The notes beneath the pieces were generated by a model. That model was given only the letters and a program-made list of their open reading frames with translations. It was not told where the DNA came from and did no database searches. Position numbers and translations under genes: made by a program. Shown here one piece after another: positions 15,115 through 21,508 of a DNA stretch of 21,508 nucleotides (position 1 is its first letter; every line of letters begins with the position of its first letter). Location: NCBI GenBank assembly GCA_040079935.1, contig JBEBJI010000032.1, positions 1 to 21,508 on the forward strand, in the 5' to 3' direction. The stretch comes from Methylotenera_A sp040079935. GTDB lineage: Bacteria; Pseudomonadota; Gammaproteobacteria; Burkholderiales; Methylophilaceae.

Positions 15115-15117
15115 AAA

Positions 15118-15426
15118 TTAAAACGGTAGTTTCATGCCAGCTGGCATCACGCCACTCATCCGCGCGCTTGAAGCTGCCTCGGCTTTCGCGCGTGCGTCAT
15201 TAAGCGCAATTAGCAATAAATCTTCTAGCGTTTCTCGGTCGTCCATCGCCGCATCGTCAATCACCACGCGCTTTACTGCGTTATTGCAGGTCATAGTGAT
15301 TTTTACCATGCCGTAACTGGCCAAGCCTTCCACTTCAGTTGTCGCCAATTCCGCCTGTGCTTTTTGCATGTTTGCCTGCATCATTTGGGCTTGTTTCATC
15401 ATATTGCCCATGCCGCCTTTCATCAT
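15118..15426 (-). CDS. ybaB: Nucleoid-associated protein YbaB/EbfC
   Basis: This 102-residue protein belongs to the YbaB/EbfC family of small dimeric nucleoid proteins. Family features are the glycine-rich N-terminus with NMMKQAQMMQANMQKAQAEL forming the long first helix, the VEGLASYGMVKITMTCN beta sheet, and the D-rich LEDLLLIALNDARAKAE second helix. An AAGGAG lies 7 bases before the ATG at 15426; a second ATG follows at once. It lies between dnaX and recR, its usual place, 14 bases after dnaX and 3 before recR. Confidence 0.95.
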   Translation of the reverse strand: MMKGGMGNMMKQAQMMQANMQKAQAELATTEVEGLASYGMVKITMTCNNAVKRVVIDDAAMDDRETLEDLLLIALNDARAKAEAASSARMSGVMPAGMKLPF

Positions 15427-15440
15427 ATTTTTGCTCCTTT

Positions 15441-17084
15441 TTAATTGGGTTTAATCGAGTTGGGGATTATCTGTGCGCCAAACTTTTGCATTAAATCCTG
15501 TACAAAAGGGTCGCCCATAATTGCCGCTTCCGCGCCCGATTGTACGTTGGCCTTTTCTGTGGCATTTTGTTTGGCGGGCGTATTTGCTTCGGCGTCAATT
15601 TCAACATTGAGGCGAATTTTTTTGCCAAAAAACTCATTAATCGCGCTAGATAATTTATCTTGATAACTGGCGCTCACCAAATGTTTTTGGTTTTCTGCTA
15701 CGCGTAAAGTAAAACTGTTTTCATCGTAACTCATTAGCTCGCAATTTTGCGCCAGCGCGCGCGCCAAGCCGAGTTTAAGTTTGTTTTCAACCAAATTACG
15801 CCAATTTCCATCAAATTCAATCGAGCCAGCAACCGCATGGACATTGGCTTCTGGAGCATCATTTTCAATGTTTTTTAAAGCTTTATCTTGTATTTGCGCA
15901 AGTTCTGGCGCGTTTTGTCTGATTGGCTCGGTTTGTATGGCTGGCGCGGTAGCTTGTACGCTTTCCGTTGGTTTTGTGGTCGTTCTTTCTGTCAATTTTT
16001 CAGTCGGGCTAAAGGCCAACATGCGCAACAAAGTCATGCTAAAACCTGCAAACTCATCGGGTGCGAGGCCAATATCTCTGCGGCCGAGCAGTGTAATTTG
16101 ATAATAAAGTTGTAAAGTTTCGGGTGATAATTTTTGTGCTAAATCAAGCAGTTGCGCGCGTTCTGGCAAATCGCTGGCAATCGCATCTGGCACAGTTTGC
16201 GCCATGGCTATTTGGTGCAATAAATTGGCCAAATCATTTAAAGCGGCTTCAAACGAAATGCTGCGCGCTTCCATTTGCTGCGCTTTCTCAATCAAAGCCG
16301 CGCCATTGTTGTCTTGCAGGGCAGTTAAAATATCAAATAAATAACTTTGGTCAATCGCGCCCAACATGCTGCGTACTTCCGCTTCGTTGACGGTTTGGTT
16401 GCCGTAAGCTATGGCTTGATCAGTCAGCGATAAAGCATCGCGCATGCTGCCCGTCGCAGCGCGTGAAATTAAGTTGAGTGCAGCAGTTTCAAACGCAATA
16501 TTTTCTTGGCCAAGCACATTTTGCAGATGTTCGTTAATGGTTGTGCTGGCCATTTGGCGCAAATTAAACTGCAAACAACGCGATAGCACTGTCACAGGCA
16601 CTTTTTGAGGATCTGTGGTCGCCAAGATAAATTTAACGTGCGCTGGCGGCTCTTCCAGCGTTTTTAGCATGGCATTGAAGGCGCTTTTCGACAGCATGTG
16701 CACTTCGTCGATGATATACACCTTAAAGCGGCCGACGGTGGGCGCGTATTGGGCGTTATCGAGCAAATCGCGCATCGCGTCCACTTGTGTATTACTAGCC
16801 GCATCGACTTCGAGCAAATCGACAAAACGGCCGCGGTCGATTTCGGTACATGCGCTACAAACGCCGCAGGGTGTGGCGGTGATGCCCGTTTCGCAATTGA
16901 GCGATTTCGCCAAAATGCGCGCCAACGTGGTTTTGCCGCAACCGCGCGTGCCAGTGAACAAATAAGCGTGATGCAAGCGCTGCTGCGTAAGCGCGTTGGT
17001 GAGCGCACGTACGACATGGTCTTGCCCAACTAAGGTTTCGAAGGTTTTTGGGCGATATTTTCGCGCGAGGACTTGATAAGACAT
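15441..17084 (-). CDS. dnaX: DNA polymerase III tau/gamma subunit DnaX
   Basis: DnaX forms the clamp-loader core of the replicase. The 547-residue product (tau) has AAA+ Walker A GTRGCGKTT (45-53), the zinc cysteines C64, C73, C76 and C79, Walker B IIDEVH (124-129) and the sensor LSRC block. The clamp-loader collar domain follows, to about residue 355. A low-complexity Thr/Pro/Gln linker (about 360-425) leads to a tau-specific domain starting near FDGNWRNLVENKL. At codons 403-405 the mRNA reads TTA AAA AAC, containing the slippery A_AAA_AAC; a -1 shift would give His and then TGA, making a 406-residue gamma-like product. No Shine-Dalgarno precedes the ATG; TAAAAT lies 7 bases upstream. Confidence 0.97.
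   Translation of the reverse strand: MSYQVLARKYRPKTFETLVGQDHVVRALTNALTQQRLHHAYLFTGTRGCGKTTLARILAKSLNCETGITATPCGVCSACTEIDRGRFVDLLEVDAASNTQVDAMRDLLDNAQYAPTVGRFKVYIIDEVHMLSKSAFNAMLKTLEEPPAHVKFILATTDPQKVPVTVLSRCLQFNLRQMASTTINEHLQNVLGQENIAFETAALNLISRAATGSMRDALSLTDQAIAYGNQTVNEAEVRSMLGAIDQSYLFDILTALQDNNGAALIEKAQQMEARSISFEAALNDLANLLHQIAMAQTVPDAIASDLPERAQLLDLAQKLSPETLQLYYQITLLGRRDIGLAPDEFAGFSMTLLRMLAFSPTEKLTERTTTKPTESVQATAPAIQTEPIRQNAPELAQIQDKALKNIENDAPEANVHAVAGSIEFDGNWRNLVENKLKLGLARALAQNCELMSYDENSFTLRVAENQKHLVSASYQDKLSSAINEFFGKKIRLNVEIDAEANTPAKQNATEKANVQSGAEAAIMGDPFVQDLMQKFGAQIIPNSIKPN
15826..15876 (-). promoter_or_regulatory. Candidate programmed -1 ribosomal frameshift signal in dnaX
   Basis: On the minus strand the heptamer A_AAA_AAC occupies 15876-15870 in the correct phase (last base of codon 403 through codon 405). 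It is overlapped by a second slippery-type heptamer T_TTA_AAA. In the -1 frame the next codons are CAT and TGA (15867-15865). Fifteen bases further on, 15854-15846 can pair with 15834-15826 (nine positions, with one mismatch and one G-U), with an 11-base loop. The hairpin is further from the site than usual, and no internal Shine-Dalgarno was found. Confidence 0.55.
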
Positions 17085-17346
17085 AGGTGAAATTTTAGCT
17101 GAAAATTAGCAATTCAACTAAACCTAAATAAAGATTAAATGTTGCAAAGGCATTACTTTGGAAAATAAAAAAACAATACAAAGTGCTACGGGTAGTCCAT
17201 AATTGGTAGTCAAATATACGCTATGCTAAAGCCAGTTTTAAAGTTTAGATGACTAACTTTAAGGTATGAAAATATCGGAATAGGACAATACTGAAAGTAA
17301 TATACCTACTCACAAAAACTATTCGATATTTCTAGCGATATTAAGA
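17085..17346. other. Intergenic region between the c-di-GMP gene and dnaX
   Basis: This 262-bp AT-rich stretch separates two minus-strand genes. It has a TAAAAT box (minus strand, 17097-17092) 7 bases before the dnaX ATG. It also has a perfect 8-bp inverted repeat, TTAAAGTT (17238-17245) and AACTTTAA (17255-17262), which may be a weak terminator for the upstream gene or an operator; no T run follows it. No ORF or RNA gene is seen. Confidence 0.55.
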
Positions 17347-20298
17347 TTACATTTTCAAAATTTCATTGATAGGTGCAGGTTTGTGTCTCAGATAACCTTG
17401 GATAAAGTCGACGCCCATTTCCTTAAGCATATTTTCAGCAGACTCAGTTTCAACACATTCAGCAATAGTTTTTTTACCTGTAGTTTTGGCAATCTCCAAA
17501 ATGCATCTAACTGTTGCTTGGTCTATTGGGTCTTCAATTATGCCGCGTATGAACTGCCCATCAATTTTTAAGTACTCAACAGATAGACTCTTAAGATAAC
17601 CAAATGAAGAAACGCCACTCCCGAAATCGTCCAGTGAAAACTTAATTCCAAGTTGTTTCATCAATTCGATAAACCTTGTAGCTTCTGTAATGTTCGTAAT
17701 AGCTGCAGTTTCAGTAATTTCAAAGCAAATTTTATTGCAGTCTGGATTGATTTTTTTAATCTGGTCAATGACAAATATATGAAAATCGCGATCGCTAATA
17801 GACTGTCCAGAAAGGTTTATTGACAAATTCTCTATATGGCTTAACTCATCATGATGTATTTTTAACCATCTAAATACCTCACTGACCACCCAACGATCAA
17901 TGCGAGTAATCATATGGAAATGTTCCGCAGCTGGCAAGAACTCACCTGGTGAAATTAACCCACCTGAATCATCTTTCATTCTTAAAAGTACTTCACCATG
18001 TATAGTGGTTTGATTGTTAATGTGGTGAATGCGTTGGCAGTATAGGATGAAATTGTTATCCTCAAGCGCCTGATCTATATGGGCTATCCAGTGCATTTCA
18101 TCTCGCCTGGTCACAGATGCAGTATCGGTTTCAAAATGCATTTGCACACGATTGCGCCCACCTTCTTTTGCGGCATAGCAAGCACTATCTGCCGCCTGAA
18201 TTAAACTAGTAACACTCGGCCATGGCCTATCAATTAAGACCAAACCAATACTTGCTCCAATATGAAATCGTCTTTTGATATGTTGAAATCTATATTCATC
18301 AATTGATTTACATAAAAGTTCAGCTATTCTTATAGCCGATTCAGTATCACATCGCTCCAGTATAATGGCAAATTCGTCGCCTCCTATACGTGCAAGTATG
18401 TCAGTATTGCGAATACATGATTCCATAACCCTAGCGATATCCTTTAATACTTCATCCCCTGCGCTATGTCCACATGTATCATTAATTATTTTAAATTGAT
18501 CCAAGTCTATATATATCAATGCATGCTCAAGTTTTGGTTCACGCACGTTTCTAAGTAACTCTGAAAGAGTATATTCAAATTCAACTCGATTTAATAAGCC
18601 AGTAAGCGAATCATGGGTCGCCCGATAAGTCATTTCATTAGCCATTTTTCTTTGAGTAGTGACATCGTGAAATACTAGAACTGCACCTATAGTTTTGCCA
18701 CTAACATCATGGATTGGCGCGGCGCTATCTTCAATTCCAAATTGGCTGCCATTTTGATTTATCAGAAGTGTATGCTGAGCTAAACTAACGGTACGATTCT
18801 CTTTGATACAAACTTCCACCGGATTTTCTACTGGCATATGTGATTTTTCATTGACAATATTGAACACTCTGTACAAAGGCATCCCTATGGCTTCTCCCAT
18901 AAGCCAACCTGTCAGCTTTTCTGCAACAGGGTTCAAGTAAAGAATTATTGCGTTCTCATCGGTTGTGATTACAGCATCACCAATAGAATCCATTGTTACT
19001 TTTAGTCGCGCATGTTCTGTTGCAAGTTTTTGTTGTAGGTTTTTCTTAGTAGAGATATCTCGGGCAATTTTAGAGATTCCAATAATCTCGCCATATTCGC
19101 CCTTGATTGGAGAGAGTGATACAGAGACGCTTATAGTATCCCCATTTTTTTTAAATCGTTCAGTTTCATAATGTTTTATATGCAGATTGTTTTTTAATTG
19201 ATTAAGGAAGTAAACCTCTTCTTTTAATTTATCCTTAGGAAATAATACGGTAATCGATTTGCCAATCATTTCATCAGCAGAATATCCAAATAGCTTTTCC
19301 GCCCCTTGATTCCATGACACAACAATCCCGTCAAGCGTTTTGCTTATGATTGCATCATCGGAAGATTCCACAATGGCTGCTAATTTTTCTGATTTTAACT
19401 GCTCTGCTAATAATGCCTGCTGCAATTTATTTTGAGCAGAAACATCACGGGCAATTTTAGAGATCCCGATGACGTCGCCATACTCGTTCCTGATTGGTGA
19501 TATTGATACCGAGATGCTTATAATATTTCCATTTTTATTAAGTCGCTCAGTTTCATAATGCTTTATCGGTAGATTGTTTTTTATTCGCTTAATAAAGTAA
19601 GCTTCTTCTTTTATTCTATCTTTAGGAAATAATACGGTAATCGATTTGCCAATCATTTCTTCAGCAGAATATCCAAATAACTTTTCTGCAGCTTGATTCC
19701 ATGACACAACGACCCCATCAAGCGTTTTGCTTATGATTGCATCATCGGAAGATTCCACAATGGCTGCGAGTTTAGCCTGCTTTGCATGGATTAGTTGATT
19801 AGCTGAACTTTTAAGTGTTAGCGCCTCAGATGCTAGGTTCGCTATACTCTTAAGAACTGATTTCTGATATTTGCTTAAATTTATTGGCTTGATATCAATT
19901 AAACATAGTGCACCTATAATTTTTTCGTCAGAGAAATAGATAGGAGTTGCAATATAAAATTTAGTAATCAGGTTGTCATCATTTGTTGAGCATTGGTTGA
20001 CACTCGATACTTGAAAAAAATCAGGTATATCAAAGGAAATTTTGCTTTGAAGGCATGCTTTCTTAAGCCATGAATCAACATCTCCTTCATAATCAATCGC
20101 TGAGCGAGCTGTTGAATTAAACCAATGCTTATCTTTGCTGACTACCCTTATTAGTACTTGAGGTACTGTAAATAACTCTTGTGCAAGAAGGGAGATTTTG
20201 TGAAACAACTCTTCTGGCAGAGAGTCAGGCTTAATAAGTTTTTCTAGTTTTGCAAGTCTATCTTGCTCTTTTTTTGAAAAAATCTCGGGATGCGACAT
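17347..20298 (-). CDS. GAF-PAS-PAS-PAS-GGDEF-EAL cyclic-di-GMP signalling protein
   Basis: This 983-residue cytoplasmic protein has no membrane segment. In order: a GAF domain (about 15-165), two almost identical PAS domains (about 172-290 and 301-419), a third unlike PAS (about 427-550), GGDEF (about 553-715) and EAL (about 735-980). The cyclase signature GGDEF is intact at 639-643, with an inhibitory RNTD I-site at 630-633. The phosphodiesterase residues are also intact: E769 in EVLLR, INLSG, FEITET, LDDFGSG (D890, D891), YLKIDG, AECVE and QGY. Both synthesis and degradation of c-di-GMP are therefore possible, and the net direction cannot be told. PAS ligands are unknown. AAGGGA precedes the ATG by 8 bases. 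Its sequence is visibly more AT-rich than its neighbours, which fits acquisition or insertion here. Confidence 0.95.
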   Translation of the reverse strand: MSHPEIFSKKEQDRLAKLEKLIKPDSLPEELFHKISLLAQELFTVPQVLIRVVSKDKHWFNSTARSAIDYEGDVDSWLKKACLQSKISFDIPDFFQVSSVNQCSTNDDNLITKFYIATPIYFSDEKIIGALCLIDIKPINLSKYQKSVLKSIANLASEALTLKSSANQLIHAKQAKLAAIVESSDDAIISKTLDGVVVSWNQAAEKLFGYSAEEMIGKSITVLFPKDRIKEEAYFIKRIKNNLPIKHYETERLNKNGNIISISVSISPIRNEYGDVIGISKIARDVSAQNKLQQALLAEQLKSEKLAAIVESSDDAIISKTLDGIVVSWNQGAEKLFGYSADEMIGKSITVLFPKDKLKEEVYFLNQLKNNLHIKHYETERFKKNGDTISVSVSLSPIKGEYGEIIGISKIARDISTKKNLQQKLATEHARLKVTMDSIGDAVITTDENAIILYLNPVAEKLTGWLMGEAIGMPLYRVFNIVNEKSHMPVENPVEVCIKENRTVSLAQHTLLINQNGSQFGIEDSAAPIHDVSGKTIGAVLVFHDVTTQRKMANEMTYRATHDSLTGLLNRVEFEYTLSELLRNVREPKLEHALIYIDLDQFKIINDTCGHSAGDEVLKDIARVMESCIRNTDILARIGGDEFAIILERCDTESAIRIAELLCKSIDEYRFQHIKRRFHIGASIGLVLIDRPWPSVTSLIQAADSACYAAKEGGRNRVQMHFETDTASVTRRDEMHWIAHIDQALEDNNFILYCQRIHHINNQTTIHGEVLLRMKDDSGGLISPGEFLPAAEHFHMITRIDRWVVSEVFRWLKIHHDELSHIENLSINLSGQSISDRDFHIFVIDQIKKINPDCNKICFEITETAAITNITEATRFIELMKQLGIKFSLDDFGSGVSSFGYLKSLSVEYLKIDGQFIRGIIEDPIDQATVRCILEIAKTTGKKTIAECVETESAENMLKEMGVDFIQGYLRHKPAPINEILKM
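19051..19824 (-). repeat. Direct duplication of a PAS-domain segment (387-bp period)
   Basis: Two in-frame copies of about 129 codons lie head to tail. Shared stretches such as the one at 19341-19375 recur shifted by exactly 387 bases (19728-19762), and CGGGCAATTTTAGAGAT at 19061 recurs at 19448. At protein level the two PAS domains differ by only a few mostly conservative residues. Outer limits are approximate. Confidence 0.85.
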
Positions 20299-20649
20299 AA
20301 TTAGTCCCTTCCCTCAATAACAGTTATTAATTAAACAATATTAATAATAATCACGTTCAGTCTAATTACTCTCGCTATTAAGTTGGTTATTTATTACTGA
20401 TAAATAGAAAAGTCAAGACGCATATACTGCTCTCGTAGATTTATTAAATCAAGAATTTTTTGCTGCTAATTGATTACATATTAGTTCTATGACAAATCCG
20501 CGCACGCTTTAGAAAGGAAGGCTATAACCCCAAAGCAGCCTTCCGATTCACCTAGTGATTGAAGCAAGGCGCGAGTTATCTTTTGGCAGGTGTTTGAGAG
20601 CGTAGCTCAAGGTTTGTGTATCGACGAAATTTTGATAGTGAACTGAAGA
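20299..20649. other. Intergenic region between the c-di-GMP gene and ffs
   Basis: Read on the minus strand it contains a possible promoter of the c-di-GMP gene, TTGACT (20416-20411, five of six matches), 17 bases before a poor TAAATA (20393-20388). An intrinsic-terminator-like hairpin lies further up at 20508-20544. The remaining 100 bases next to ffs are moderately GC-rich and may be a 3' trailer of the ffs transcript. No ORF recognised. Confidence 0.5.
20508..20544 (-). terminator. Possible intrinsic terminator downstream of ffs
   Basis: On the minus strand GGAAGGCT (20544-20537) and AGCCTTCC (20523-20516) form a perfect 8-bp stem with a 13-base loop, followed by TTTCT. It lies about 105 bases after the mature 3' end of ffs and before the c-di-GMP gene. 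The T tract is short, so strength is uncertain. Confidence 0.5.
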
Positions 20650-20743
20650 GGCGAGCCTTGCCCCCGGCACTTGCGCAATAGTTGTGGCTGCTGGCTTCCG
20701 CCCCTGACCAAGTTGGCTACTTTACAATGCGGGGAGGCCCGCC
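20650..20743 (-). ncRNA. ffs: Signal recognition particle 4.5S RNA
   Basis: The minus strand carries the hallmark SRP domain IV: GTCAGG, GGC, the tetraloop GGAA, GCC and AGCAGCC in a row, differing from E. coli 4.5S RNA only in the base pairs of the apical stem. The flanks close as expected: GGCGGGCCT at the 5' end (20743-20735) pairs with AGGCTCGCC at the 3' end (20658-20650) in nine pairs including one G-U, and CCCCG pairs with CGGGG next to it. Length is about 94 nt, slightly shorter than E. coli. The RNA binds Ffh and targets nascent membrane proteins. A TAATAT -10 box lies 7 bases before the inferred 5' end. Ends may be off by a few bases. Confidence 0.92.
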
Positions 20744-20750
20744 AGACGTA

Positions 20751-20756
20751 ATATTA
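20751..20756 (-). promoter_or_regulatory. -10 box of ffs
   Basis: TAATAT on the minus strand lies 7 bases before the inferred first base of the SRP RNA (20743). The best -35 is TTGGCC, 19 bases upstream, with four of six matches; spacing is long. Confidence 0.45.
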
Positions 20757-21020
20757 CCTCAATTTGCCGCATTAAGGCCAAATTAGCTTAAAAATAACTG
20801 AAAATAAATGCTCTGCAAGCCAATATCCATGCGGTGTGCAGGGCATGCGATTTAAGGCATTATGTAATGCCAGATGAGTTCTAAGCGTTAAGTGAGAAGG
20901 ATAGGCTTACTTTGAAATAGAGCGATATAAGTGCTCCTTAATTGGCTTTTGAATTTTCGCTTTAATAGGAAAATATGAGCAATATAATTTTACAATCATA
21001 GCCAAACTGTAAAGAACACT
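20757..21020. other. Intergenic region between ffs and the terminal gene
   Basis: 264 bp between divergent genes. It should hold the rest of the ffs promoter (minus strand) and the promoter of the plus-strand gene at 21021, but I found no convincing -35/-10 pair for the latter. A minus-strand ORF covering part of it (20907-21236) runs antisense to the terminal gene, has no coding character and is not called. Confidence 0.5.
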
Positions 21021-21508
21021 ATGCTTAATATTAATAAACAAAATAAATCTACGCCTATACCCATTGAGATTGCGCGGGAAGCGATAAAGCAAATGGCTGT
21101 GCGCAAAGTAGATCCTACGCCAGAAAATTATCATCTGATTTATAACGAAGTGGCTAGTATTCCCATGCCAGAAAGTTTGGAAAGCGCGATTAAAGAAGCG
21201 CTTAAGCAATTGCCCAACAAAACAACCGAACAACACGATTGGATTGGCCGATGGGAAAAATTATTAAGTAAGCGCAAATGGACTGAATTGCCCGCCTTAA
21301 TGAGCGAAGGTATGGACACCAGTATTACGTTTTCTACCCAGTGGCCAGAGGCTATTCGGAAGCTTTTAAAAGGTCTAGATACTAGACATGTTGGGCTGGA
21401 GATATCGAAAAAGAAAGAAGCCTTGGGACGCGTGCTGATTAATTTTGGTAATGATCCACTTTTAGCGCAAAAAATAAAAGCCATGACGGAAAGCTGGGAT
21501 CAATACAG
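21021..21508 (+). CDS. N-terminal part of a probable diguanylate cyclase (partial, 3' cut by window)
   Basis: An open frame runs from ATG 21021 to the window edge (162 codons) with an in-frame stop at 20985 upstream, so this is the first usable start; the Shine-Dalgarno is weak (AAAG). The visible part begins with TPIPIEIAREAIKQMAVRKVDPTPENYHLIYNEVA. This helical pattern is common at the N-terminus of betaproteobacterial GGDEF proteins (IAR-x-x-L-x-x-L-x-x-R-x-x-x-PTP-x-NY). It continues as an all-alpha sensory or scaffold region without membrane segments. The GGDEF domain itself would lie beyond the edge, so the enzyme assignment is inference from the N-terminal pattern. Confidence 0.65.
   Translation, partial: MLNINKQNKSTPIPIEIAREAIKQMAVRKVDPTPENYHLIYNEVASIPMPESLESAIKEALKQLPNKTTEQHDWIGRWEKLLSKRKWTELPALMSEGMDTSITFSTQWPEAIRKLLKGLDTRHVGLEISKKKEALGRVLINFGNDPLLAQKIKAMTESWDQY

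Noticed and set aside
20516..20650. A second small RNA between ffs and the terminator-like hairpin
   Set aside because: No promoter, conserved motif or strong fold could be recognised; it is explained equally well as an ffs 3' trailer.
20907..21236. 109-aa minus-strand ORF near the window end
   Set aside because: It is antisense to the recognisable N-terminus of the terminal signalling protein and its composition (many Phe, Tyr, Arg) does not look coding.

Overview
The window looks like chromosome from a methylotrophic betaproteobacterium of the Methylophilaceae (Methylotenera-like). Three things point there: the gene order hfq-hflX-hflK-hflC-DUF2065-hisZ-purA and dnaX-ybaB-recR, typical of Betaproteobacteria; the AT-leaning base composition; and a block of archaeal-type tetrahydromethanopterin/methanofuran cofactor genes directly behind purA, as expected in bacteria that oxidise formaldehyde through H4MPT. 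Genus is an inference from content, not from a database match.

Layout. Bases 1-368 hold the 3' end of an unrecognised gene with a Gly/Ser/Asn-rich tail built on an 18-bp tandem repeat, followed by a bidirectional terminator and a small opposite-strand ORF (451-633). Bases 918-7206 (+) carry hfq, hflX, hflK, hflC, a DUF2065 small membrane protein, hisZ and purA. Bases 7210-10521 (+) continue with only 3-16 bp gaps or a 4-bp overlap into a flavoprotein, a DUF6513/dihydropteroate-synthase-like protein, a DUF447 protein and an MfnB homologue: a C1-cofactor module apparently transcribed with purA. An OmpA-family outer-membrane protein with its own strong terminator follows (10607-11766). Bases 11813-14504 (+) hold a TRZ/ATZ-MtaD amidohydrolase, ubiG and gph as an overlapping operon: UbiG releases S-adenosylhomocysteine, which MtaD-family enzymes can deaminate. 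Facing it on the minus strand are recR, ybaB and dnaX (14518-17084), the replication and recombination module. A large GAF-PAS-PAS-PAS-GGDEF-EAL c-di-GMP protein lies upstream (17347-20298, -). Next comes a non-coding stretch that contains the SRP 4.5S RNA gene ffs on the minus strand (20650-20743). The window ends in the N-terminal part of a second signalling protein, probably a diguanylate cyclase (21021 to the edge, +).

Most interesting points. (1) A likely programmed -1 frameshift site in dnaX: A_AAA_AAC at codons 403-405, with a stop one codon later in the -1 frame, placed in the linker between the gamma and tau-specific parts as in E. coli. (2) Three genes (hisZ, mtaD, dnaX) whose start codon lies 6-7 bases after a TATAAT-like box, with no Shine-Dalgarno, suggesting leaderless mRNAs. 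(3) C1-cofactor genes of incompletely known function placed in the hfq-purA operon. (4) A recent in-gene duplication of a PAS domain (387-bp period). (5) A c-di-GMP gene sitting between ffs and dnaX. (6) Three TTG-initiated genes. No CRISPR array, insertion sequence, tRNA or rRNA was seen.
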